A stretch of DNA of 64,000 bases from Notospermus geniculatus. Taxonomy: Eukaryota; Nemertea; Pilidiophora; Heteronemertea; Lineidae. Below the pieces are notes generated by a model, which ran no database searches, was not told the origin of the DNA, and saw nothing but the letters and a program-made list of their open reading frames with translations. Within the stretch, counting starts at the first letter, position 1; the number at the start of each line of letters is the position of its first letter. Made by a program: the position numbers and the translations under genes. Shown piece by piece: positions 36,601 to 45,671 of this stretch. The DNA lies in assembly GCA_002633025.1 (NCBI GenBank), contig NMRB01000153.1, positions 370,027 through 434,026 of the forward strand, written 5' to 3'.

Positions 36601-39600
36601 TACACACAAGCTCTGAGTGCTGATGATGAGGCGGGCGCTCCTAGGATATGCAATTTACAGATCAAATGTAGCACTAAAATTTTGTCTTTAGGTCCCCCAG
36701 GATAAAAAGCCCAATCAAGCCGAGTCACCGATGGACTATAAACTGGTCAGACAGGTACGCTTGTGGTGAGACGGCGTCTAATGCTGGTTCACGCACCTCA
36801 CTCCACATGTATGGTTTAATGTTCATGTTGGAGCACGCACAGATGACGTCCTATAATGGTATTAAGGTCTTATCGTGGCACATGCACTTCGTCAAGTCAA
36901 ATGCTTGCACACGCCTTGTTGATGACCAGCCGGCGGATGGCGCACGTCAGCCCACAGAGATGAAGAAGGCAGATAGATATACATGCGTCAGGCTCTTTGG
37001 TCAACGCGTCGAAGGTACACGCGGAAGCCATTTCCTAAGCATTGCGCTCTTCGGCATCTGATTGGCTGCTGTCCTGCCTACGTCATTGATTGGCCGCAGT
37101 CCTACCTATGTCATTGATTGGCCGCAGTCCTACCTACGTCATTGATTGGCCGCTGTCCTACCTACGTCATTGATTGGTCGCTGTTGGTTGGTTAATCGAG
37201 CTCAGTCTGAAACGACTGTTGATCACAATTATTGTCTTCGACGTGAATGCCGACGGCCGTATCGTAGGCCTATAATCATTCCGTTGCTTTAGCCACGCCT
37301 TTTAGGAGTGGCCTAACTCCAGTGGGGGCAACACATGCCATGATGCACTTTGAAGGCCTACTTTGAAAGAAGAGAATCCCTACTGAAAAACTTTGATGCG
37401 TTGGTTCTCGCCTCGAAATACTCTCTGCCCACGAAATAATGTATGGCTTTGGTCATGCGATTCTTAAATTCAATAATACCTTGGATTCACCCTCCACTCC
37501 AACTGCCCAGAATGGCCAGGTTTGAACTGCGTATTCAGATAGCAGTGGTAGGCAGCCTGCCACTTTTGGACATGTAGTGAGGGATGAATTGTTGGGCACG
37601 GGTTCAAGCGTCGAGGCACATTAGAGATACGGAAGGTATCACACTCTTCTGACCATCAAAAGCGGCCATACAACAGGGAAGGGAAGTGTTATCATATGTT
37701 TAACAAGTCAAACGAGACGGCTCCATCCAGGGAACAGGAAGCCACTCCGACTCAACTGACTGTAAATTTGCCACATTTCACACGCGTGGTGTCGATCCTG
37801 CCAGCTTTGAACTCCATTCAGCTTCCTCCCGAGTGAGATGAGGCGGAAAGGCAATGATTACATTCATATACCCTCAAATAGCATACAATCGGGGAGCGAA
37901 AAAATCTTCAGGATCTTCAGAGTTCAATACACCCTGTAATGAATGGCGTGAAATAAAATTTCTAATTAAGATGAGGACTCGATTTACTGAGCAAATTTTC
38001 TTCCTGAAGTGGAAGAGAAATGGGGGTTGGGGGGGGGGGGCACCACCGCCGCCTACATTAGTGTGACACAGGGGTACGTTGATACCAGTGAGGGGGGTCA
38101 GAACGAGGTATTACATTTTGGTGTTGTAGTTCTTTGAGGGGAGTTGGGCTTAATCCCTTTGTATAACGCCATGGGAGTCATATTTCATAAAACTGTTCAG
38201 GTGGGCATGACTGTGTGTTCTGTAATGCACCCACGGTGAGAACAGAATCGCTACTCCATGAACTGACTTCAAATACTGCAGGAGCACTGGACTGCACAAG
38301 TCTTGATGCGGTTTTCTTGCTCCTGCGCCCAGCTCCAAATCAGGGACCTCCCCAGGAAGCCCTCGCCCGATGTACACCTCACTGTGCAGGAAACCAGCTC
38401 CGTGATGGAACTGCCGTAATTACTAAGTTGAGCAGCGACTGCCGGCGAGCGGAGACCCTACTTCCGTTCCCCTGGGTCGAAGGAGCGAACGCCGTGAAAC
38501 CCTTTTGTATGCACAGGAATGATTTTTTACAGTTTTCCCCAATGTGAATTCAAACTTCGCCGATGTGGAAAAAAGATAATCAGGTATAACACAGTAAGGC
38601 ATCTAGTGGGATTACTGTATCAGACATGAATTGAAGTCGGTTACAATTTTCAGTTGAAATTGCTTTCGTTGTAAAAGTGAAATGGTATTGCACGGTTTGA
38701 TTCATTTAGTTGGTGGGTGGGCAACGTGGAATTATGCAAGTCAATGGAAACTTTTTCCGACGGTAAAAACTGCTGCTTTGTCTTTTTCCTGTCGGATGGT
38801 GGGCTTTCATAGTTATACGACGTTGATTTCACAATCTTATTACGTTTTTCTAATCGGAAATTCAGCCTGGCTGATTTTCTCGTAACCTACACCATGGGCG
38901 CGAGGGCAGATGGCCCTTTTGAGTTGGTGTACCCTGGAAACCTGCACACCGCAACTTGGCGCTGCGAGATACCAGGCGGAACTCTCCATAAAGAATTATT
39001 CCAAAGTTGCTTTCGTCAGTTTCACTTACTTCTTGCCTCGACAAATAAACCCCATTCGGTTTGGTTGGATTTCGTTAAGCCTAATAACCGAGTAATATCC
39101 GTCTTATAACTCTCATCGCGAGTGCAAACTAATCTCGTTTCTTGTTCTCATACGTCTTATATCATTCAGTTTTGTTGGTTTTCTTGTCTTCCGACGTTCG
39201 CAATTTGTACGAAGCACATTTACTTGTTTTTGAGAGAGCTGTTGCCGCGGTAATGAGCAAAAACATTGGTTAACTTGTAATTGAAAAGTCAGGCACAAGC
39301 CGCCTAACTTTAGTAGATGGCAGCACCGTTTGCAATGACGTGGGCCCATGACATCTGATGTCATCTATAAAGTTACGACGCCCGAGTCTGCAACGCGACA
39401 GCAAATGAACGACCTTTTTTGAACTCTTGACCTTTCAGGGTACTGGAAGTGACCTTCCTGACCATGAAGGCCAAATTTGCGCCGATGCGATTTCTATTCA
39501 CAGTTTCTTTATTTTTAGGTCATAAAGATGCTAGTGGCGGTGATACTTCTCTTCGCCGTTTGCTGGGGGCCAAATTTAGTGGACAACATCATGGTGGCGT

Positions 39601-39911
39601 TCGGATACCTCCCAATGTTGCATCATGGACCTCTTAAACCCCTAAGGATTGTTTTCTCGTTACTGACTTACGTGAACAGTTGTATAAACCCCGTCGTGTA
39701 CGCCTTCATGTCGAAAAACTTCCGAGAGAGTTTCAAATATGCGTTGTGTTCTTGTATTCATGGAAAAAACTACGCACGTCGGCACCGTTTCGGAACCCAA
39801 GCATCTTTTCAGACCCGCACCACCTCGCTCACGAGGGGAATCTCAATGAAAACCGAAGTCGAGTATGAGAAGTCGGTTTTCTCGGATACCATGGTGGAAG
39901 ATGCTGTGTAA
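24548..39911 (+). CDS. Rhodopsin-family (class A) GPCR, peptide-receptor type, 5' exons not found
   Basis: Six exons: 24548-24669, 29290-29413, 34282-34502, 34864-34981, 36692-36754 and 39519-39911. All introns are GT-AG and all phases agree (1041 nt, 346 codons plus TAA). Seen motifs: ECL1 WDFG with the disulfide Cys before TM3; TM3 ending SVERYYAILHP (ERY in place of DRY); TM4; ECL2 with Cys; TM5; a long Ser/Lys-rich third loop made of two small exons; TM6 FAVCWGP; TM7 NSCINPVVY; then helix 8 and a Cys pair (CSC) likely for palmitoylation. The protein should sit in the plasma membrane and couple to G proteins. The overall pattern is that of neuropeptide receptors. I cannot name the ligand or subtype. 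The N-terminus, TM1 and TM2 must lie on upstream exons that I did not find in 1-24.5 kb. Confidence 0.9.
24735..25177. mobile_element. Pair of oppositely oriented TIR elements inside a larger inverted repeat
   Basis: The outer ends GTTGGCTCTCTATGGG (24735) and CCCATTGAGAGCTAAC (25162-25177) are inverted, with a further CCCATTGAGAGCCAC at 24936. Inside, 24791-24902 and 25046-25164 each begin and end with inverted AATAAAGACTAGCAAATGC-type arms. The interior of the second is the reverse complement of the first (caatacaaatgcac against gtgcatttgtattg). Intronic with respect to the GPCR. Confidence 0.75.
25178..26199. other. GPCR intron, no other gene seen
   Basis: Possible weak inverted ends near 25690 (ttcagacgccagcgtct) and 25935 (cagcgtctaactac). 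Otherwise nothing recognisable. Confidence 0.45.
26203..26788. mobile_element. 586-bp MITE with TAA target duplication, complete copy
   Basis: Terminal inverted repeats of about 50 bp begin AGGCCTGTCTACACGATCAT and end with its mirror (gatcgtgtagacaggcct). The flanks are TAA at 26200-26202 and 26789-26791. The interior is made of many copies of GAACATCATCATACA and its inverse, interleaved with a recurring cctacac/ccacac plus gatcatac block. It is non-coding. A partial second copy is at 1-230. Confidence 0.88.
26792..29024. other. GPCR intron, no other gene seen
   Basis: Short open frames only. No repeat family recognised. Confidence 0.5.
29025..29271. repeat. (CATCRTCAC)-type trinucleotide repeat
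   Basis: Imperfect CAT/CGT/CAC triplets, ending 18 bp before the TM4 exon. The translated His-rich or Asp-rich frames are low-complexity artefacts. Confidence 0.9.
29290..29413 (+). CDS. GPCR exon: second loop-TM4
   Basis: It completes Arg and reads YYAILHPMRAKYTCTPSRA, then a TM4 with Trp (VIIVLWFLSFILAIPVL). It ends in CAG before gtaagg, phase 0. Confidence 0.92.
29414..30909. other. GPCR intron, no other gene seen
   Basis: No feature supported in this stretch. Confidence 0.5.
30910..31018. mobile_element. 109-bp palindromic element
   Basis: GGGCTCATGTTCCCGAAGC, then GTTAACGATGTCGTTA, is mirrored by TAACGACATCGTTAAC, then GCTTCGGGAATATGGGCCC. The loop is only about 20 bp. Confidence 0.8.
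31288..31590. repeat. Dispersed repeat beginning with AGCTCACC..GGTGAGCT palindrome
   Basis: The palindrome AGCTCACCTGGGGTGAGCT (31288-31306) is followed by a gtctgcgtccgtcgtcgtcc block and tttcgtaaccgctggacc-type sequence. Similar GTCCGTCGTC repeats abound in marine invertebrate genomes (from memory). No second copy lies in this window, so its length is uncertain. Confidence 0.5.
31591..34281. other. GPCR intron, no other gene seen
   Basis: Near 32522-32550 the sequence TGGCCTAGTGGTTGGCGCAG resembles a tRNA-type pol III A box and could be a SINE head, but no convincing B box follows. Otherwise empty. Confidence 0.45.
34282..34502 (+). CDS. GPCR exon: ECL2-TM5
   Basis: The acceptor is ctactttgtag. 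ECL2 contains YWC (disulfide partner) and a second Cys. TM5 reads MFLLVLIIPLGIMSMAYA, followed by ICRELW. The donor is gtaagt, leaving two bases of a codon. Confidence 0.9.
34864..34981 (+). CDS. GPCR exon: third intracellular loop, part 1
   Basis: The acceptor is tttccag. The 39-residue hydrophilic segment is rich in Ser/Asn/Lys and ends TRKQ before gtacat. Phases match on both sides. Confidence 0.8.
34982..36691. other. GPCR intron with two NRF1-like palindromes
   Basis: TGCGCATGCGCA at 35259-35270 matches the NRF1 consensus exactly. A near match TGCGCATGCGT follows at 35280. Nothing else was recognised. Confidence 0.5.
36692..36754 (+). CDS. GPCR micro-exon: third intracellular loop, part 2
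   Basis: 63 nt, phase 0 at both ends, reading VPQDKKPNQAESPMDYKLVR plus Q. Acceptor tgtctttag, donor gtacgc. Because it is exactly 21 codons it could be skipped without a frameshift, so it is a candidate cassette exon. Confidence 0.7.
36755..39518. other. GPCR intron; minisatellite, no other gene
   Basis: Holds the CCAAT minisatellite at 37056-37196 and a poly-G run near 38029. Several open frames of 60-110 aa lack recognisable domains. Confidence 0.5.
37056..37196. repeat. 28-bp minisatellite, one CCAAT box per unit
   Basis: About five units of the type TGATTGGCCGCAGTCCTACC plus tacgtcat. The starts cattgatt at 37084, 37112, 37140 and 37168 are exactly 28 bp apart. On the minus strand each unit contains GGCCAATCA (or AGCCAATCA, GACCAATCA), matching the NF-Y consensus RRCCAATSR. 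Confidence 0.9.
39519..39911 (+). CDS. GPCR last exon: TM6-TM7-C-tail
   Basis: The acceptor is atttttag. It reads VIKMLVAVILLFAVCWGP, then TM7 with NSCINPVVYAF, helix 8 (SKNFRESFKYALCSC) and an 80-residue Ser/Thr-rich tail ending MVEDAV and TAA at 39909-39911. Confidence 0.93.
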   Translation, partial: VIKMLVAVILLFAVCWGPNLVDNIMVAFGYLPMLHHGPLKPLRIVFSLLTYVNSCINPVVYAFMSKNFRESFKYALCSCIHGKNYARRHRFGTQASFQTRTTSLTRGISMKTEVEYEKSVFSDTMVEDAV

Positions 39912-42320
39912 ATGTTTTCAAACCTTCCAGGGCTGGAGAAAAGTGTGGAGATCCGGCCAAGAGGCCGCTTGCAGCGCAAACAGCGCTCAACTCAAAGAAA
40001 TTGTTCACAGCGCCGTCTATCGGTGACGAGAAGTCAGTTCTGGAAGGTTTGTTACCTGCGACGAAGGATCAACTTGGAGACGACGAAAGGTTCACGATGG
40101 CGCGTTTAAATCAAGGAATTTGGGCGATTATCGTGGAGGAAAAGGTATCAAAAGGAAATATATATTCTGATATGGAGACAGACTCGGTGTTATCTGGCAC
40201 CAACACACATTTGGCCGATGGTGACCGGTGAACTCAGAAAGAATCGCAGCAAGACCTGCCCGACTTGTGCTGACATCTCGTGTTAAGGATAACAAAGCTG
40301 AGCTGGCACTGGTTTCTTGGGGACTTGGCGTCTGATGGATAGTTCTTGTCGCTGTCAACTCTCTTAGTGACCTCGTCATCCTCTACCTCTCATTACATTG
40401 TATATCTTTATTTTAATTATCATCTTGATGATTGCCTCTTCTTCCTCGCGCGAGAACTTCAGCAACAACAACAGGATCTTAGCTGTTGATAGAGGACAGG
40501 AATGGGCGGGGGGGGGGGCGAAGTGGTTGAGCTTCGACTCGAGACCAAGAAGCCTCGGGATGGATTCCTTGGACTCGCCACTTGTATTCTCAACTGGTCT
40601 GAAAGGATGAAGAGATGCGCTGAATGAGCTGCTCCTTCCCTACAAAGGTTTCCGGAGAAAGTCAAGTGGGGTAGGCCTACTGTATGTAACCCAAGAGGCC
40701 GCACAGCGGCGTGACGTTATGGGAAGACGAAATTGAAAATTCTCACATACAGGTATTCTCACAAAATTTAGCGTCTATTGCATATTCCTGTAGCCAACAT
40801 TGTCAATGAATGAGAGATTACGGCCAAAATGTATTATTACTTGTATTCAGCTTTGGACTGAACCATCAAAACATCTAAGAGGATTTGTGTGGTATGTTTC
40901 TCGCTCGTTGCTGAACTTTACATAATTACAATACGCCATCTTCGGTGGCCTACAGGTGTACTTTTTTCAAGTAAACAAGAGCATTTTAATCTTACCCGAG
41001 CTTTATTGTCCCACAGTGGTGCTATTGATATTCGTGTGAAGCATTGTGGTAGTGAAAATATTTTGTCTTGGTCTTGAGATCGTCTGTTAAAACTAAGTAA
41101 TATCATCACACGCTTTGTCTGGCTTGGTCATCAACAATTTGTCGATCCTGAAATTGCAAAATCAGAATGGGCTACCCCAGCCAGGGATGGGTAGCGAAAC
41201 ACATAATTATGTACCCCTGAGGAAGGTCCGTCTCCTTATTTCTTCCCATCCATTCTGTCCATTTTGTTTCTCTGTTCCCTCTTCATCTCGCCTCCTAGAG
41301 ATTTGTCATTCTTGTCTCCAACGAACATACAACCATATCTGATGAAAAGAGCCACTAATGTTTGGTAAATGGTGGCCAAACACCGAAATGGTGGCAGGTC
41401 TTCGAAACAGTTGGTCCTTCTCGTAGAAAAGATTTTAAGTCAAATATGTTCTGATCGGTGTCGAGAAATCCTGTAAATAAATAGACAATCGGGGAAGAAT
41501 TTTCGCTCAATTGCTGTCCCTAAAACATGGCTCCTTTAATACAGGAGGGTCCATGATTGAATGTAAGCACGACAGTCGCCATTTATTTATTGTACACTTC
41601 ACAAAGAATAACCCACAAAATGGTGTCCTTCCTCCTCAGCATTGATTGGCACATCATGTATGACATCATGAGGTCAATAATGACGTCATAAGGTAACCCT
41701 CGACTTGATTGGTTGAATGCAACGTACGGTTTTTCGCTTGGAAATTGAGGTACTCTCGGAATATAGGCCGACAGAGGTAGTTACTTGGCAGCTATCACAG
41801 CTATCACTTACAGCTCGTGGGTGTCTGTGAGTGAGGGACTGCCGTGCTTGCTAATACATGTATATCATGGAAACATTTGCGTGTGTAGAGGCATTATACA
41901 CCCGGGATTATACATTGGTGCCACCTTGTTGCTAAATGGCGCACAAGCTCCACCTGTCGCCTCGCTGCTATTCAAGATTCTTCATGGTGGCTCAGAAACC
42001 ACCCCTTGTACGAATTTTAGAACAAAGTCGTCACCATGAACTGGGGGACCTTTTGCTGGGGACGCCTCTTAAGCTGGTGAGGGCAGAGGCGCCATCTGGT
42101 ACCAAGGTCTGACACCAGGATGACTTTAAAGGGCCCGTCATTCGACTTGACACCATAAGTATGTCCCGATCTGCGCTCCATTGGTCGGGATGAGGGTGTT
42201 TCATTCCCTTCCAGATTTAATTCTCCTGATGAAAAGTATGAGCCACGCATTTGTTTATGGGACACAGACGTTGATAAAAGATGATTCCTGGTATCATTTT
42301 TTTATACCACAGTAATATAT
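39912..42320. other. GPCR 3' UTR and intergenic
   Basis: A candidate AATAAA for the GPCR lies at 41476-41481, about 1.6 kb after the stop, and nearer weaker signals cannot be excluded. Poly-G run at 40508-40518. No other gene was recognised. Confidence 0.4.
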
Positions 42321-42336
42321 TATATATTTAATTGTA

Positions 42337-42561
42337 TCAAAAGAAAGAAATAGCACTAAAATTGACACACAACGTGATAATATACAGGAAGTCAACTTCC
42401 AGATCTTTGCAAATTTTCGACCCCAACCGGGGTCTTCTTCAGGCTGGCACTTAACAGTACAAGACTCTAGAATATTCTAGAGTCTTGTACTGTTAAGTGC
42501 CAGCCTGAAGAAGACCCCGGTTGGGGTCGAAAATTTGCAAAATCTGGAAGTTGACTTCCTG
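42337..42561 (-). mobile_element. Palindrome-plus-tail element, copy II, 16-bp flanking direct repeats
   Basis: The near-perfect palindrome at about 42380-42561 carries CGACCCCAACCGGGGTC in both arms and the sub-terminal agtcaacttccaga. The tail lies at the left, so the element is inverted relative to 24134-24396. Read on the minus strand the tail is tgtgtgtcaattttagtgct. Direct repeats TATATATTTAATTGTA flank it at 42321-42336 and 42562-42577. It is non-coding. Confidence 0.75.
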
Positions 42562-42782
42562 TATATATTTAATTGTAGAGGCTGTATTTTGACTTGATGT
42601 GGGAAAATTATAATGGAGAAGATATTTTGTACATAAACGTAATAAAAATTGTGGGATAAAACAATTTGATTCACTTATTTCGACCCACGTAGGAACTGGA
42701 AAGCGGAGCTAGTCGAACCGTCGATTCGAACGATTCGGAACGGCAGCGATGAATCAACAATAGGCCTACTCCTCGTCGTCTG

Positions 42783-44390
42783 CTACAAAATGCTCATTTG
42801 TGTAAGTCGATGAGAGAACGCTGGCCTTATCCTGCTGGCGTAGTTCACCATGTAACTGTCCGTAATGTAGGTGAAGTTCCGTTTCCCGTCATGAAATATC
42901 TGCATGGTCTCTTTTCGATAATGGTGCAGTATGCCGTCCTCAGCGGGCACAAGATATTCACTGACACCAGGCAGAAGACGGTAAGGAAAGTGGATATTCA
43001 CTTGGACAACACTCTCGGTCTCATAAATCGTCTTACAACGTATTTTACCAGGCGGGAAAACCTCCCTAGGACGGCCAAAGACGGTCTGTGTCAACAACGT
43101 TGGTGCAGAAGGTTGATGGGCCGGGATGAGGAAGTATGCATGCTGGAATAAATACGCCCCATGGTGGGGTTTGTACATTCTAGACATCATAGCGTCCCAT
43201 GTCAGGGTTTTCCTCGGCGTGATGAACTCGTCCAAGTCGACGACGGCCAGAAAACGAGAGCGGCCCATGTTTCTGTACAAACAATCGTTGAGGGCCTCAC
43301 GCTGTGCAAAATAATCACATTGTACTTTAGAGTAGGGATAATCCCAGTTCACAATATCCACGACACCTTCCGCCTTGTATTGTTCCAACACCTTCTGAAC
43401 TTTAGGCCCCACCGACAGCACGTAGACTGTTATGGTTTGTACACTGAATATCCTGTGCATTTCGAAGTGTTCGATCATAGAAGGAGCATTGTCGTACTTG
43501 CCGTATAACGGCGACAGACAAACACCAAATGTGTTATTTTTTGATAAATATGGCTTCTTTTGGACGAGTTTTAGCAAATTTGATCGGATTCCGCAATATT
43601 CTGGCACAACAGAGACGGCGAGGACGGATTCAGGGGACACATGGACCGGCCTAAGGTCACAGAGAATAAAATGTGCTGTGTACATGGACGGGTGCAGACG
43701 ACTCTCATAGATGACGTCATAAGACGCCTGGGTTGGTATGCTGGATATGGTGGTGTCATTTCTCACCCAGAGGACACAGGACACCTTCCCAGAGTGACCG
43801 AATCTCGTTTGTTTACCACTCGCCAACACTCGGATTACAGGTCCACCGACTTCTTTCCGAGAGTCCAAGTAAGCTGAGAATACCATGATTGTCCTTTTTG
43901 CAACCTGCTGCCATTTTTGTCTTTCATGGTTGAATTCCTGTTCTCTTGGAGTATCACTGTAACTGCATCTTGTTGGAAGGTTAGTTGCGATCTTCGCCTC
44001 TGGCAATCTCTCGGGTTTTCTCGGAGGTGTTTTCACCGTCGTGGACTTGGAGTATCTAAAGACTTTTGCTTGGTGTTTCGTTACTTCCTGAAGATATGTT
44101 GACTTGGTGTTGAAGATCTCTGGGGATTTCGAGTCCTTTTCCCCTCGACCAGCCACAGGGACCTCTCTCGGCCACTGTCTTCCGACAGGTAAGTCACCAT
44201 TTTTGAGTACACTTTCTTCGTTTTTCAGATTAGCAATATCCCGAAGCGAGTCCAGATTGCCCGCAGCTATTTTTCGTCTGGCGGTTGTGAAGACTTGATT
44301 GTGTTGGAAAAGTCGTTTGCTCAAGAGAAAAAGCACAATGATGCCAAGAGTGAAGACTGCGAATACAAACGTCCTTCGACCCGCAGCCAT
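42783..44390 (-). CDS. Glycosyltransferase family 92 protein (DUF23), type II membrane protein, 535 aa
   Basis: An intronless CDS. Residues 1-6 are basic and cytosolic, and about 7-24 form a signal-anchor helix (TFVFAVFTLGIIVLFLL), so the enzyme should face the Golgi lumen. A ~260-residue stem region follows. The GT92 catalytic domain spans about 286-495: VCLSPLYGKYDN at the start; a VYVLSVGPKVQ strand; WDYPYS; QREALNDCLYRN; the metal-binding DxD-type motif VVDLDEFI (384-390); and HHYR near 489. This is the full family layout. Characterised members (C. elegans GALT-1) transfer galactose to core fucose of N-glycans, but the substrate here is not known. The start is the first ATG (aaaATGg). The minus-strand sequence tttttgcag just upstream looks like an acceptor of a 5' UTR intron. 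Amplified families of this type are common in marine invertebrates. Confidence 0.92.
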   Translation of the reverse strand: MAAGRRTFVFAVFTLGIIVLFLLSKRLFQHNQVFTTARRKIAAGNLDSLRDIANLKNEESVLKNGDLPVGRQWPREVPVAGRGEKDSKSPEIFNTKSTYLQEVTKHQAKVFRYSKSTTVKTPPRKPERLPEAKIATNLPTRCSYSDTPREQEFNHERQKWQQVAKRTIMVFSAYLDSRKEVGGPVIRVLASGKQTRFGHSGKVSCVLWVRNDTTISSIPTQASYDVIYESRLHPSMYTAHFILCDLRPVHVSPESVLAVSVVPEYCGIRSNLLKLVQKKPYLSKNNTFGVCLSPLYGKYDNAPSMIEHFEMHRIFSVQTITVYVLSVGPKVQKVLEQYKAEGVVDIVNWDYPYSKVQCDYFAQREALNDCLYRNMGRSRFLAVVDLDEFITPRKTLTWDAMMSRMYKPHHGAYLFQHAYFLIPAHQPSAPTLLTQTVFGRPREVFPPGKIRCKTIYETESVVQVNIHFPYRLLPGVSEYLVPAEDGILHHYRKETMQIFHDGKRNFTYITDSYMVNYASRIRPAFSHRLTQMSIL

Positions 44391-45425
44391 TTTATCATAT
44401 TCCCTGCAAAAATAATGGGAAGGCGTTTAGTTTGTAGATCAACGGCAACGGATGTACATAGGCTAATAGGCCTATAGAATACTCTCACTGTCATGGCTGT
44501 GTGGGAGAGGCTTAGGCCGCCGGCGTCAGTTGGCGACTGCGGTTGGCAGGGATGACGTCACACCCCACTGCTGAATTCGGTTGCAGTCGGTCACAGGTTT
44601 CACATCATTCTCGGATTGGTGGGGGTTTATCCAATATGAGGCTCTGTCATCTTCCATGTCTGCCGGCATGTCTGCTACCCTTCCTTGTCACATGATCGCA
44701 CGGGATAGGATAGGTGTTGACGTTCTGCTGTCAGAGCGAGTGCAGGAGCTACCTGAGGCATGTCGGGATAGGGGAGTCTACTATGCTGATGACTCAGTAC
44801 GCGGACTTACCTTTGACGCCTTACCTTGTCTTGCCTCCTCACACATCTAACATGTCTAATCCAGCATAGAGATCCCGATCACGAATTCTAGGCATAAACA
44901 CTCAACTAGCTGTCGCCTACTCGCCGAGCAAAACCGACCTGTAGGCTACTCACTCGATATGCAAGACTGAACTACGCACATTATTTGGGATTGTGAAGCT
45001 CTTGTGTGCACAGTACAGTGTTCCACAATACAGGCCGGCATCGACGATGGGTACTCGTTCACGAAACTAGGCCACCCGCTGTCATCCTCGTTTTGTTCTG
45101 AATTCAATAGACCCAGATAATAAGGAAATAGTCAGCCACGGCACCATATGCCTGCATACAAAATGGTTGACAATCGATGAAAATCAATGATTGTCCGTGG
45201 GTTCTCGATTCGCCCGCTAGGAATTTGAGAAACAGTGTCACGAAACTTTCAGGATTCATGCCTGGGATGAGTTGTTCCTTATCGTTCACCGTGCGCGCGT
45301 TGGTGGAAGAAGGTTGAAAACCGGGGGTGAAAACAGATTGACAAATCTGTCATGTCTGTGTGTGTGTAGGCTTCCTGAAATTGTTGTATGGTTGCGGCGA
45401 ACTCATTCGAATATGGAAGACAATA
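44391..45425. other. Intergenic between GT92 and MARCH-type genes
   Basis: Probably includes the GT92 promoter and a 5' UTR exon, which cannot be placed. No other gene seen. Confidence 0.5.
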
Positions 45426-45546
45426 GAGAGTTTTCGCAAGGTCCCCGAACGCCAACGCCTATCCTTTTGTTCGCTGTTCTCTTCGTGGCATCGTACAAAA
45501 AGATAGACGTTCGCGTTGGCGTTTCGGGGACTTTGCGAAAACTCCC
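45426..45546. mobile_element. 121-bp TIR element with TA target duplication
   Basis: GAGAGTTTTCGCAAGGTCCC (plus cgaacgccaacgc) is mirrored by gcgttggcgtttcgggg, then actttgcgaaaactccc. The flanks are TA at 45424-45425 and 45547-45548, a Tc1/mariner-like target (inference). Confidence 0.8.
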
Positions 45547-45597
45547 TAATATTTTCGCCACAAACTCGGGAAACAACAAATGGGTTGAAAAAGTGAG

Positions 45598-45603
45598 TTT
45601 ATT
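45598..45603 (-). terminator. Polyadenylation signal AATAAA for the RING-CH gene
   Basis: TTTATT on the plus strand reads AATAAA on the minus strand, about 70 bp after the stop at 45672. The spacing is normal for a short 3' UTR. Confidence 0.6.
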
Positions 45604-45671
45604 GTGAAAATTTGCGAGTCCCCCAAGAGCGTTACTTCGTCCCGTGGCATTTTTTTCCTTGATCTCCTATA

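Noticed and set aside
38846-38890. LADFLV-like peptide resembling GPCR TM2
   Set aside because: It lies between the TM5 and TM6 exons, has no flanking splice sites in the right phase and no TM1 sequence before it.
42337-42561. Hammerhead-ribozyme-like core (CTGAAGA, stem GACCCC/GGGGTC, GAAA)
   Set aside because: In the fold set by the palindrome the position before stem I would be A-G instead of a U-H cleavage site, an extra A separates the core from stem II, and copy I has TTGAAAA in place of CTGAAGA.
42798-43508. Plus-strand open frames of 115-117 aa opposite the GT92 gene
   Set aside because: Antisense shadows of a well-supported minus-strand coding sequence.
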